From: Planctomycetota bacterium
GTDB taxonomy: Bacteria; Planctomycetota; UBA1135; UBA2386
DNA length: 10,350 nucleotides
NCBI GenBank assembly: GCA_003235605.1
Contig: QJVU01000185.1
Location: 1-10,350 of the forward strand
Direction of reading: 5' to 3'
The position numbers and the translations under genes are program-made. This document shows positions 1-6,091 of the stretch, piece by piece. Each line of letters begins with the position of its first letter. The stretch's first letter is position 1. Under the pieces are notes generated by a model that saw nothing but the letters and a program-made list of their open reading frames with translations, did not search any database and was not told the DNA's origin.

Positions 1-862
1 CAAGGCGGACAGGCACCGAGCCCAGATCGCGGCGGGGTTTCTCGAGCGGCACATGCACGAGAGCGGGGCCTTGGGCCTCAGCGACCCTGTGATCCAGGAC
101 TACCCCAACTACGCCACCGGCCTGGCGATCTGCGCCCTGAGCAGGCTCGGGGGCCACGACGCCGTGGTGGCGAAGATGCGCGCCTACCTCGTCGCCCAGC
201 AGTTTCAGGAGTCCCTGGGGTATTCGAAGGAGGACCCCGCCTACGGTGGCTGGGGCTTTGGCGGCGCCCCCAGGCAGGCGCCCCATCCGGGACACATGGA
301 CTTGTCCATGACCCGGCTGGTGCTGGAGGGGCTGACGGCCAGCCCGCCCGCGGACCAGGACGCCTTCCTGCGTGCGCGGCACTTCCTTGCACGGTGCCAG
401 AACAAGGACGGCGGCTTCTACTTCTCGCCGGTCAAGCTGGGGGCGAACAAGGGCGGCCGCAATGGCGAGGGATTCAAGAGCTACGGCAGCACCACTGCCG
501 ACGGCATCCTCTCACTGCTTGCCACGGGGCTCAAACCCGAGAACCGAGAGGTGCAAGAGGCCAAGGCCTTCCTGGTGGCACACCACCGCGTCGATCAAGT
601 GCCGGGCATCCCGGCCGACAACCCCTCCAACTGGCACCGTGGGCTGCTGTTCTACTACCTTGCAGCGTCCGCCCAGGCCTTCAAGCTGCTGAGCGTGGAC
701 CAGGCACCCGAAGGGAACTATTGGCGCCAGGAGCTCGTGACCGCCCTGACAAAGAACCAGCGGGCTGACGGGAGCTGGGCCAACGCGGTCAAGACCCAGA
801 AGGAAGACGACCCGCTGATCGCAACTTCCCTGGCAGTCCAGGCGCTCCTGGCGGCGTGGTGA
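1..862 (+). CDS. Prenyltransferase/squalene-oxidase repeat protein, 5'-truncated by window edge
   Basis: The frame is open from base 2 to the TGA at 860-862, so about 286 C-terminal residues are visible and the true start lies outside the window; the first in-window ATG (position 53) is internal. The visible part has the alpha/alpha-toroid repeats of the squalene-cyclase/prenyltransferase-beta superfamily: a YGGWGFGG segment, NKDGGFYF, YGSTTADGILSLL, and a final QRADGSW followed by ATSLAVQALLAAW. The DGSW/DGGF turns resemble QW motifs. The catalytic DXDD motif of hopene/squalene cyclases is not seen in this part, so a cyclase activity is not supported. Exported proteins of this type are abundant in Planctomycetota, where their role is mostly unknown. 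The next gene lies 136 bp downstream on the same strand. I am confident of the fold but not of any reaction. Confidence 0.85.
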   Translation, partial: KADRHRAQIAAGFLERHMHESGALGLSDPVIQDYPNYATGLAICALSRLGGHDAVVAKMRAYLVAQQFQESLGYSKEDPAYGGWGFGGAPRQAPHPGHMDLSMTRLVLEGLTASPPADQDAFLRARHFLARCQNKDGGFYFSPVKLGANKGGRNGEGFKSYGSTTADGILSLLATGLKPENREVQEAKAFLVAHHRVDQVPGIPADNPSNWHRGLLFYYLAASAQAFKLLSVDQAPEGNYWRQELVTALTKNQRADGSWANAVKTQKEDDPLIATSLAVQALLAAW

Positions 863-998
863 GGTGCGGATGCGCACGGGGCCCGGCGCCAGTCAGATCA
901 GGACAAATGCCATGGGCGGGGCTTGAGCTGCCTGCTGAGGCCGGTGACCCTATGTCCGCCCCTGAACCTGCGAGAAACCACCAACCCACCACACCGTC

Positions 999-1511
999 AT
1001 GCGACTCAAGCGGCTCATTCTCCTTCTTGCTGCCTTCGCCGTAGGCGCTGGCACCGTCCCGGCACAGAACAGCAACCCGCCCATCGTACCCGGTCAGTTC
1101 GGCTTCGACGTGAACAACGGCACCACGGGCGCTGGTACCCTGTGCTCCGGCTTCAGCTGCACGCCCGGCAACCTGAGCACCAAGGGTGGCGAGAAGCTGA
1201 CTTTCGGCATCCGCGCACCGAAGGATGCGAAGTACTTCGTGATCGTCGGCCCCTCCTCGGCTCTCTGCCAGACGTTGCCCGGTTTCCTCAACAAATGGGT
1301 GGTGCCCGCGACCGTCCTGCTGCCTGGCACGGTCAACCAGATCGACACCGGCCCGCGGTGCTTCGGCTACATGGCCAGCTTCACCATTGGTGTCCCCAAC
1401 GGCGTACCCAAGGGTGCGCGGGTATCGGTCCAGGCTCTGGCGGAGGTCCAAGACTCGAACGGCCGCAAGCAGCCGGCGTTCTCGTCCCCCATCGACATCG
1501 TCGTGCCCTAG
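999..1511 (+). CDS. Small secreted protein of unknown family
   Basis: A 170-residue protein with a clear Sec signal peptide: basic MRLKR, a hydrophobic stretch at residues 6-18, and a likely cleavage site after VPA at residue 22. The mature part of about 148 residues has four cysteines (C49, C54, C90, C121), an even number consistent with disulfides in an exported protein. It is rich in Gly, Pro, Val and Thr, suggesting a beta-rich fold. I do not recognise a family or a catalytic motif. The ATG at 999 is chosen because the signal peptide begins there; no convincing Shine-Dalgarno sequence precedes it. The gene may be co-transcribed with the upstream repeat protein. It converges on the peroxiredoxin gene with only 19 bp between the stop codons. 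Confidence 0.8.
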   Translation: MRLKRLILLLAAFAVGAGTVPAQNSNPPIVPGQFGFDVNNGTTGAGTLCSGFSCTPGNLSTKGGEKLTFGIRAPKDAKYFVIVGPSSALCQTLPGFLNKWVVPATVLLPGTVNQIDTGPRCFGYMASFTIGVPNGVPKGARVSVQALAEVQDSNGRKQPAFSSPIDIVVP

Positions 1512-1527
1512 GCACCGGAGCCTGGGG
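1506..1527. terminator. Hairpin at convergent gene junction, possible terminator
   Basis: Bases 1506-1513 (CCCTAGGC) can pair with 1520-1527 (GCCTGGGG) around a 6-base loop. This gives an 8-bp stem with one G-U pair in the plus-strand transcript (an A-C mismatch in the minus-strand transcript). It overlaps the stop codon of the secreted-protein gene and fills most of the 19-bp gap before the stop of the convergent peroxiredoxin gene. No U-tract follows on either strand, so it is not a canonical intrinsic terminator. The position makes a role in ending transcription plausible. Confidence 0.35.
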
Positions 1528-1530
1528 CAG

Positions 1531-1968
1531 CTAGAGGTCCGCCAGCACCTGGCCAGGGTGGTTCCGGGCATCCACCTTCGGGTAGACCCGAGCCACCTTG
1601 CCGTCGCCACCTATCACCACGGTGATCCGAGATGCATGGCGCGCGTCGGGCTTGTCACAAGCACCGTAGGCCATACCCAGCTCACGCGCCGTGTCACACA
1701 GGAGCGGGAACGGGTAGTTGAACTTCTGGCGGAACACCCTGTTCTCCGCCTGGGTGTCGAAGGAGGCACCCAGGACTACCGCATTCTTGCTCTCGAAGTC
1801 GTGGATCCTGTCACGGAATCCTTCGCCTTCGGCGGTTCAACCGGGGGTGTCGGCTTTGGGGTAGAACCAGAGGACCACCGTTCGGCCCGCGAACTCGGCA
1901 AGGGTGCGGGTCTGACCGGTTTCGTCGGGGACCGAGAAGTCGGGCGCGCGTTGACCGGGCTCTAGCAT
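1531..1968 (-). CDS. Selenocysteine-containing peroxiredoxin (BCP/PrxQ type), UGA at 1839-1837 read as Sec
   Basis: Read from ATG 1968 to TAG 1531, the frame encodes 145 residues of a BCP/PrxQ-type thiol peroxidase, interrupted only by an in-frame TGA at residue 44. Before it come MLEPGQRAPDFSVPDE, TLAEFAGR and VVLWFYPKADTPG; after it come T-A-E-G-E-G-FRD, VVLGASFDTQAEN, FPLLCDTARELGMAYGACD, ITVVIGGDGKVARVY and the C-terminal HPGQVLADL. In the family the residue after TPG is the peroxidatic cysteine (TPGCT), so UGA sits exactly at the catalytic position, and both sides stay in one frame with no indel. The Thr of the active site (T41) and a conserved downstream Arg (R114) are present. A resolving Cys five residues after the active site is absent (E49); other cysteines are C91 and C104. 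A GAGG sequence lies 6 bases before the ATG. The start is 29 bp from the preceding outer-membrane gene. Role: reduction of hydroperoxides in the cytoplasm. The alternative is a nonsense mutation (TGC to TGA), which the adjacent SECIS-like hairpin argues against. Confidence 0.87.
1803..1839 (-). promoter_or_regulatory. Bacterial SECIS element with its UGA codon
   Basis: Starting 16 bases after the UGA, the mRNA reads GGAUUCCGUGACAGGAUCC (1821 to 1803). GGAU pairs with AUCC, one U (complement of position 1817) bulges out, CC pairs with GG, and the apical loop is GUGACA. A small stem with a bulged U on the 5' side and G-U at the start of the apical loop is the arrangement by which E. coli fdhF mRNA is bound by SelB. 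The apical G lies 22 bases past the UGA, inside the usual range for bacterial SECIS elements. The hairpin is inside the coding region, as expected in bacteria. It should direct SelB to deliver Sec-tRNA at the UGA. The lower stem is weak. Confidence 0.8.
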
Positions 1969-1997
1969 GTCGACCCTCAGGACCCTACCTCAGAACC

Positions 1998-3074
1998 TCA
2001 GAACTTCCAACCCACACCGACCTCGAAAAACACCGCCGGCTCGATCTGGCCATCGGTGGGATTGGGGCCACCGTTGTAGCGGATATCGTAGTCACCTCCG
2101 AGGAGCGTTCCGAAACGCCCGAACGCCGTGAGCTGCTCTGTCAGCCGGTGGTCTGCGCCAACGAAGAAGCTGAGCTCCTGTACGCGGTTCTCGGTCTCGA
2201 TCTTGGTACCGGCCTGTGGCGGTGTGCGGATGTTGTAGGCGGCGCCTGTGAGCTCCAGGCCCGCGGAAACCGTGGTCTGCTCCCCGGCAAGCCAGGAAAC
2301 TGTCGCCCCTTTGGGCAACAGGATGTCGAGGCGCCACTCCTTCGTCAACAGGTAGGAAAGACCCAGCAGCGGGTAGACCGGTAGGTCATCGATGGTCTCG
2401 TCGATCGTAACACCCACCTTGTAGTACAGGTCATCGGATGCCTTGTAGGTGCCGAGGAGCGATCCGAAGAAGTAGTAGTCGTTGTGGTTCAGGGTGCCGT
2501 CCAGGTCGGAGTAGAGCCCTGGTGAGAACATCCCTGTGACTGACAGGGCGTCATCGACGAACCACGTCGCGCCCAACTGGAGATCGATGCGGTAGTAGCG
2601 CTCGTCCTGGAGTGCTCCGGTGAAGTTGCCGCTGTAGTCGTAGTCGCGGCACTCGAAGTTGCCGCCAAGGAGAATCGCGACGTCCCGGTCCACGGGAATC
2701 GGAACCAGCGCGTTGAGGTTGTAGCTCTGCCATTCCAAGTTTCCCGACTCGTTCTGCACTTCGGTCTTGCTCTGGAGGAGGAAGCTCGCCCGCAACGGCA
2801 TGCTGAAGGGGTCGGCCTTGTGCAGGAAGGTGTAGGGCCTGGCCTTGTGCTGGAAGTCCGCGTGGGCGTTCAGGTAGAGCGAGGTCAGGGAGTAGTCCGT
2901 GTCCTGCGCTGCGGGTGCTGCCACGGAGGTCCCGGCCGATGTCGTCACGGCTCCGGTGGCACTCGGCCTTGGCGCCGCCTGCTGGGTCTCTTGGCTCACG
3001 GCTTCGTACTGGAACGGGACCGTGCAGGCTCCCAGGAAAGGGAGCAGGAAAACCGGGGCTATGCTTGATCTCAT
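1998..3074 (-). CDS. Outer-membrane beta-barrel protein, DUF6268-like, with lipoprotein-type signal
   Basis: A 358-residue protein. Residues 1-17 look like a lipoprotein signal peptide ending in a lipobox (L14-G15-A16-C17). A low-complexity Ala/Thr/Ser/Pro/Gln linker runs to about residue 58. The rest alternates aromatic and polar residues in amphipathic strands (SLYLNAHADF, LLGGNFECRDYDYSG, YYRIDLQLGATWFVDD, YYKVGVTIDE, WRLDILLPKG) and ends in EVGVGWKF; a C-terminal Phe is typical of proteins inserted by the BAM machinery. The overall pattern resembles the DUF6268 barrel proteins common in Planctomycetota and related phyla; function unknown. The ATG at 3074 is preceded by GAGGTGA at suitable spacing. 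It lies 63 bp after the amidohydrolase gene and 29 bp before the selenoprotein peroxiredoxin. The family assignment is from pattern memory and is less certain than the outer-membrane call. Confidence 0.75.
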   Translation of the reverse strand: MRSSIAPVFLLPFLGACTVPFQYEAVSQETQQAAPRPSATGAVTTSAGTSVAAPAAQDTDYSLTSLYLNAHADFQHKARPYTFLHKADPFSMPLRASFLLQSKTEVQNESGNLEWQSYNLNALVPIPVDRDVAILLGGNFECRDYDYSGNFTGALQDERYYRIDLQLGATWFVDDALSVTGMFSPGLYSDLDGTLNHNDYYFFGSLLGTYKASDDLYYKVGVTIDETIDDLPVYPLLGLSYLLTKEWRLDILLPKGATVSWLAGEQTTVSAGLELTGAAYNIRTPPQAGTKIETENRVQELSFFVGADHRLTEQLTAFGRFGTLLGGDYDIRYNGGPNPTDGQIEPAVFFEVGVGWKF

Positions 3075-3137
3075 CTCTTCTCACCTCACCGCTGCAGCAC
3101 TTCCAATAAAGCGACTGCCCCACCCTCCGCGCAAGCC

Positions 3138-4244
3138 TTATCCTCCGAACACCAGGCGATAGCTGCGCTCGGCGGTGGCGCGACCGATGCCAAGAGCCTG
3201 CTTGATGGCAAAGTCCCGGCGAATGAGGTTTTGGTCACCCTGGAGGCGCAGCCATGTCGTAGTGCCGAGTAGCTCTCTCAACATGAGCGGGCGGGAAGGA
3301 AACGGGAAGTCGCTGCCGTGCACCAGGCGGTCGCGAAGCGACTCCTCCGCGATTGCACGGGCCAGGTCACGGTTGCGGGCACCCGTCGTCAGGACCGACG
3401 TGTCTCCCCAGAGGCGGGGATAGCGCGCGACCATCTCGACGAAGTGGCCGAAGTAGTCCGGGCGATCGTTCGCCCAACCGCTGCCGCTGTGACAGGCCAC
3501 GACCCTGCAGCCGGCCTCCAAGGCCTGCGCCAGGCGGTACGGGTCGGCGAGGTCCATGTCCAGCACCGGCGCGGCATGCTCGTGGCCAGTGTGGACCAGG
3601 ACCAGGACGTCCAGCTCGGCACAGCGCGCAAAGAAACCCGCATGCTTCCGGTGGGCGAGATCCACTCCTTGGGTGGGAGGATGGATCTTCAGCGAGCGAG
3701 CGCCCTTCTCGACGCACCGCTCCAGCTCGTTCAGGCCGTCGCGCCGGTCCGGGTTGATGGAAACACACGGCGTCATCCACCTGGCGTGCCTCTGGGTCAC
3801 CTCGAACAGGTAGTCGTTGGGCACGTGGAAATGGGTCCGCGCCCGGTCCGGCCGACCACGAGCGTCGTAGACCCAGTCCTGGGCAAGCAAGGCGACCCTG
3901 TCCAGTCCGCTCTCTCGCACCTGCTGGACGAGAGTACGCTCGAAGCCACGATCGAAACCGTGATCGGCGGAGTTCAGGTTCAGTGTGCGGACCAGGAAAG
4001 CGAAATTGAATCCCGTGGTGATCCTCTCGGACAGGTGGCAGCCGGACCCGGAATCCCCCGACCCGAACAGGTGCACGTGGATGTCCAGCAACCGCTCCCC
4101 CTGCGACGGCTCCTCGGAATCCACCTGCGCCTTCTTTGCGGAACAGCCCCAAAGGAAGGGGCATGCCGCCACACCGCCCAGGAAGCTCCGTCTGCTCAGT
4201 CCCGACACGAAAAGCCCGGCTTGTCGCGATGCTCCTGCCACCAC
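3138..4244 (-). CDS. Exported amidohydrolase (amidohydrolase-2-like TIM barrel) with Tat signal
   Basis: A 368-residue metal-dependent hydrolase. The N-terminus carries a twin-arginine motif (SRRSFLGG, residues 17-24), a hydrophobic segment and a possible lipobox (L31-W-G-C34; Trp at this place is unusual). The barrel begins with the metal-binding D-I-H-V-H (54-58), followed by LKIHPP (K186), HTGHEH (H218, H221), CHSGSG (H252) and HGSDFPFP (H309, D312). These match the H-x-H ... H ... H ... D layout of amidohydrolase-2 enzymes (decarboxylases and hydrolases); the substrate cannot be read from the sequence. Export via Tat suggests folding with metal in the cytoplasm and action in the periplasm or at a membrane. 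The GTG at 4244 overlaps the end of the HEAT-repeat gene by 49 bases; GTG 4208 would also keep the Tat motif, and neither has a clear Shine-Dalgarno site, so the start is uncertain. Confidence 0.85.
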   Translation of the reverse strand: MVAGASRQAGLFVSGLSRRSFLGGVAACPFLWGCSAKKAQVDSEEPSQGERLLDIHVHLFGSGDSGSGCHLSERITTGFNFAFLVRTLNLNSADHGFDRGFERTLVQQVRESGLDRVALLAQDWVYDARGRPDRARTHFHVPNDYLFEVTQRHARWMTPCVSINPDRRDGLNELERCVEKGARSLKIHPPTQGVDLAHRKHAGFFARCAELDVLVLVHTGHEHAAPVLDMDLADPYRLAQALEAGCRVVACHSGSGWANDRPDYFGHFVEMVARYPRLWGDTSVLTTGARNRDLARAIAEESLRDRLVHGSDFPFPSRPLMLRELLGTTTWLRLQGDQNLIRRDFAIKQALGIGRATAERSYRLVFGG

Positions 4245-5461
4245 ACGGTGGCCGACTCGATGTCCGAATCCTTCACCTGGGTTCCCCGCCCGTGGAACCG
4301 GAACACTTCACGGAGGGGCCGCGGTGGCTTGCCTTCCCGGACACAGACCAATGCCCACCAAGCCGCCCAGTGCACCGGCGTGTTGTAGGGGAAGCATGCG
4401 ATGCTGCTCATGGTCATGGGTTGCTCCAGCACAGTTTCGTCCTTCAGGTGCCATCCCAGTTCTGCCACCGCCCGCTTGTCCTGCAACCGGCCCAGGGCCT
4501 GGATCATCCGCAGTTTGGGCAGAACCTCCTGTTCCTTGTGGAGCGCCAGGACCAGGAACCGGACCGCAGTGCGGTGGCCGATCTTGCCCAGGGCCTCTGC
4601 CACGACCGCCCGCTGCTTGGCGCTGTCGCCGTTGATGTACCGAGCCACCTGGGGCACCGCGAGTTCGTGGCCCAGCTCGCCGAGGGCCTCGATGGCGTCC
4701 AGCCGCAGGACCTCTTCGCCATCCATGACCTTCAGGAGCACCGCCACCGTGCCCGCATCGCCGCAGCCCCCGAGGATCCGCAGACCCGTCCTCTGCACCC
4801 CCATACTCTTGTGAGACAGTAGCTTCTGCGCTCTCTGGCGTACGGACTGGCTGCCCACGCGAGCCAGCAGGCGGTCCAGACGGTGGTGCGGATAGGTCCT
4901 CTCCTCCTGCACCGCCCAGAAAAACAGGTCCTCGGCCAGATCTGGATCGAGGACAACGATCGCCTCGGCAACGGCGCCGAACACCGCGTGATCGTGGTGG
5001 TGTAGCCGGAAGATCTCGGCCAGGGGAACCGCGCCACGCTTGTCGCCCAGATGCTGCAGGCCAATGGCGGCGTAGGTCCAGTCGCTGCGATGGTCCTTCA
5101 GCGCCCTGACCAGCACTTCGTAGGAGCGTGGATCCTTGAGAAGTCCCAGACCTGGCAGTGCGCCCATTCTCGTGGAGATCGGCCCCGAAGTGGCCTCCTT
5201 CTCGAGCAGCGGGAAGATCCGGGGATCTCGATAGTGACCCAGGCTCTCGCACGCGAAGCCCCTGATATTGGGGTGCTTGGCCTGAACAGCCAGGTGCAGC
5301 AGCCGCTCCAGGATCGCCGGATCCTTGCGGTCGCGGGCAGCCAGCACCGCACGGCGCTGGGTCTGGTAGTCGTCGCTATCGAGATCCTTCAGGATCTCGG
5401 ACAAAGATCCCTGGGCGCAGAGCTGCGCCGAAAGGACCCATACCGCCAGGACAGATCTCAA
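4196..5461 (-). CDS. Exported HEAT-repeat protein
   Basis: A 421-residue protein with a short signal peptide (MRSVLAVWVLSAQLCA, likely cleaved after A16). The mature part is almost entirely HEAT-like helical repeats, for example ERLLHLAVQAKHPNIRGFACESLGH, LRLDAIEALGELGH, QRAVVAEALGKIGH and KLRMIQALGRLQDKRA, each about 30-35 residues. Such repeats form a curved scaffold for protein binding; no catalytic motif is seen. The C-terminal 60 residues are not repeat-like and contain WAAWWALV and TVWWQEHRDKPG. Translation most likely begins at TTG 5461, which overlaps the TGA of the upstream gene as TTGA, suggesting coupled translation. Its end overlaps the amidohydrolase start, so the two products may act together in the envelope; that is inference. 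Confidence 0.85.
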   Translation of the reverse strand: MRSVLAVWVLSAQLCAQGSLSEILKDLDSDDYQTQRRAVLAARDRKDPAILERLLHLAVQAKHPNIRGFACESLGHYRDPRIFPLLEKEATSGPISTRMGALPGLGLLKDPRSYEVLVRALKDHRSDWTYAAIGLQHLGDKRGAVPLAEIFRLHHHDHAVFGAVAEAIVVLDPDLAEDLFFWAVQEERTYPHHRLDRLLARVGSQSVRQRAQKLLSHKSMGVQRTGLRILGGCGDAGTVAVLLKVMDGEEVLRLDAIEALGELGHELAVPQVARYINGDSAKQRAVVAEALGKIGHRTAVRFLVLALHKEQEVLPKLRMIQALGRLQDKRAVAELGWHLKDETVLEQPMTMSSIACFPYNTPVHWAAWWALVCVREGKPPRPLREVFRFHGRGTQVKDSDIESATVWWQEHRDKPGFSCRD

Positions 5462-6018
5462 TCGCCACCCAACTCCGCCTGCAGCAGCTTCACGACCTTC
5501 TCGAGCACCTGCCGGTACCGATCCCGTTCCGCGACGGTGGCCTTCAGGTCCCCCACCAGGGTCTCCAGAGAAGACAACGGGTCCATGGCGTCGAGCGCCT
5601 TGACCCTGCGGCCGCGGCTCGACGCCGAACGTCCATCCTCCAGCTCATCGGTCCGGTGCTGCGCTCCCTCGGGAGACGTGGCCTCCTTGCTCGCCGCAGT
5701 CAGCTGCTTCGCCTGCTTGGCTTCCTTGGCCTGCCTGCGTGCCTTGCTCTTGCTTCCGTAGGGAGCCGTGGGCACCAAGCCCAGCAACGCCTTCGCCCTT
5801 CCGTACACCACCGGGTAGACCGTGAGGCCCGCGAGCTTGGCCCTGGCCTTGATCTCCTTGTAGCTCGCTTCCGGGTTCTCTCTCAGCTTCTCCTTGACGA
5901 ACTCGATCGGAGTGACTTTCTGTTGTTCCGGCTGCTCTACCATGACACGGGCAAACTCTTCGGCCATGCCGGGGGCGACATGACAATGTTTGGCAAGTGG
6001 GTCGGCGACCAGTTCCAT
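5458..6018 (-). CDS. Conserved hypothetical protein with C-terminal coiled coil
   Basis: A protein of up to 186 residues. Residues 35-82 form a compact helical domain (TPIEFVKEKLRENPEASYKEIKARA ... VYPVVYGRAKALLGLV) that looks like a small conserved module I associate with uncharacterised planctomycete proteins. Next is a highly basic Lys/Ala/Arg stretch (90-112) and a polar linker. Residues 148-183 have a heptad-like pattern (LETLVGDLKATVAERDRYRQ and on) that should form a coiled coil, perhaps for dimerisation. No signal peptide or transmembrane segment, so it is probably cytoplasmic. The basic region could bind nucleic acid, which is speculation. ATG 6018 gives the longest product; ATG 5967 (residue 18, MAEEFARVM) fits the conserved part as well, and neither has a clear Shine-Dalgarno site. 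Its stop overlaps the HEAT gene start. Confidence 0.7.
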   Translation of the reverse strand: MELVADPLAKHCHVAPGMAEEFARVMVEQPEQQKVTPIEFVKEKLRENPEASYKEIKARAKLAGLTVYPVVYGRAKALLGLVPTAPYGSKSKARRQAKEAKQAKQLTAASKEATSPEGAQHRTDELEDGRSASSRGRRVKALDAMDPLSSLETLVGDLKATVAERDRYRQVLEKVVKLLQAELGGD

Positions 6019-6091
6019 GTATTGGCCGCCCGGCTGGTGGTCTGGGGGCGCAGTGTAACCGAATCCCGGGGCCCGTTTCCCGGTTTGGGAG

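Noticed and set aside
864..877. Hairpin GTGCG-GATG-CGCAC after the repeat-protein gene as a terminator
   Set aside because: Only 5 bp with no U-tract; too weak in such GC-rich DNA. The rest of the 136-bp gap shows nothing I can support.
1531..1737. A stand-alone 68-residue peroxiredoxin fragment or pseudogene
   Set aside because: The same frame continues upstream through a perfect peroxiredoxin N-terminus with only one UGA at the catalytic Cys and a SECIS-like hairpin after it, so recoding explains it better than decay.
1387..1965. A 192-residue plus-strand frame opposite the peroxiredoxin
   Set aside because: It is antisense to a gene with clear family motifs, overlaps the secreted-protein gene and has no recognisable domain.
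3318..4388. A 356-residue plus-strand frame opposite the amidohydrolase
   Set aside because: Its length follows from high GC; the minus-strand frame carries all the metal-binding motifs.
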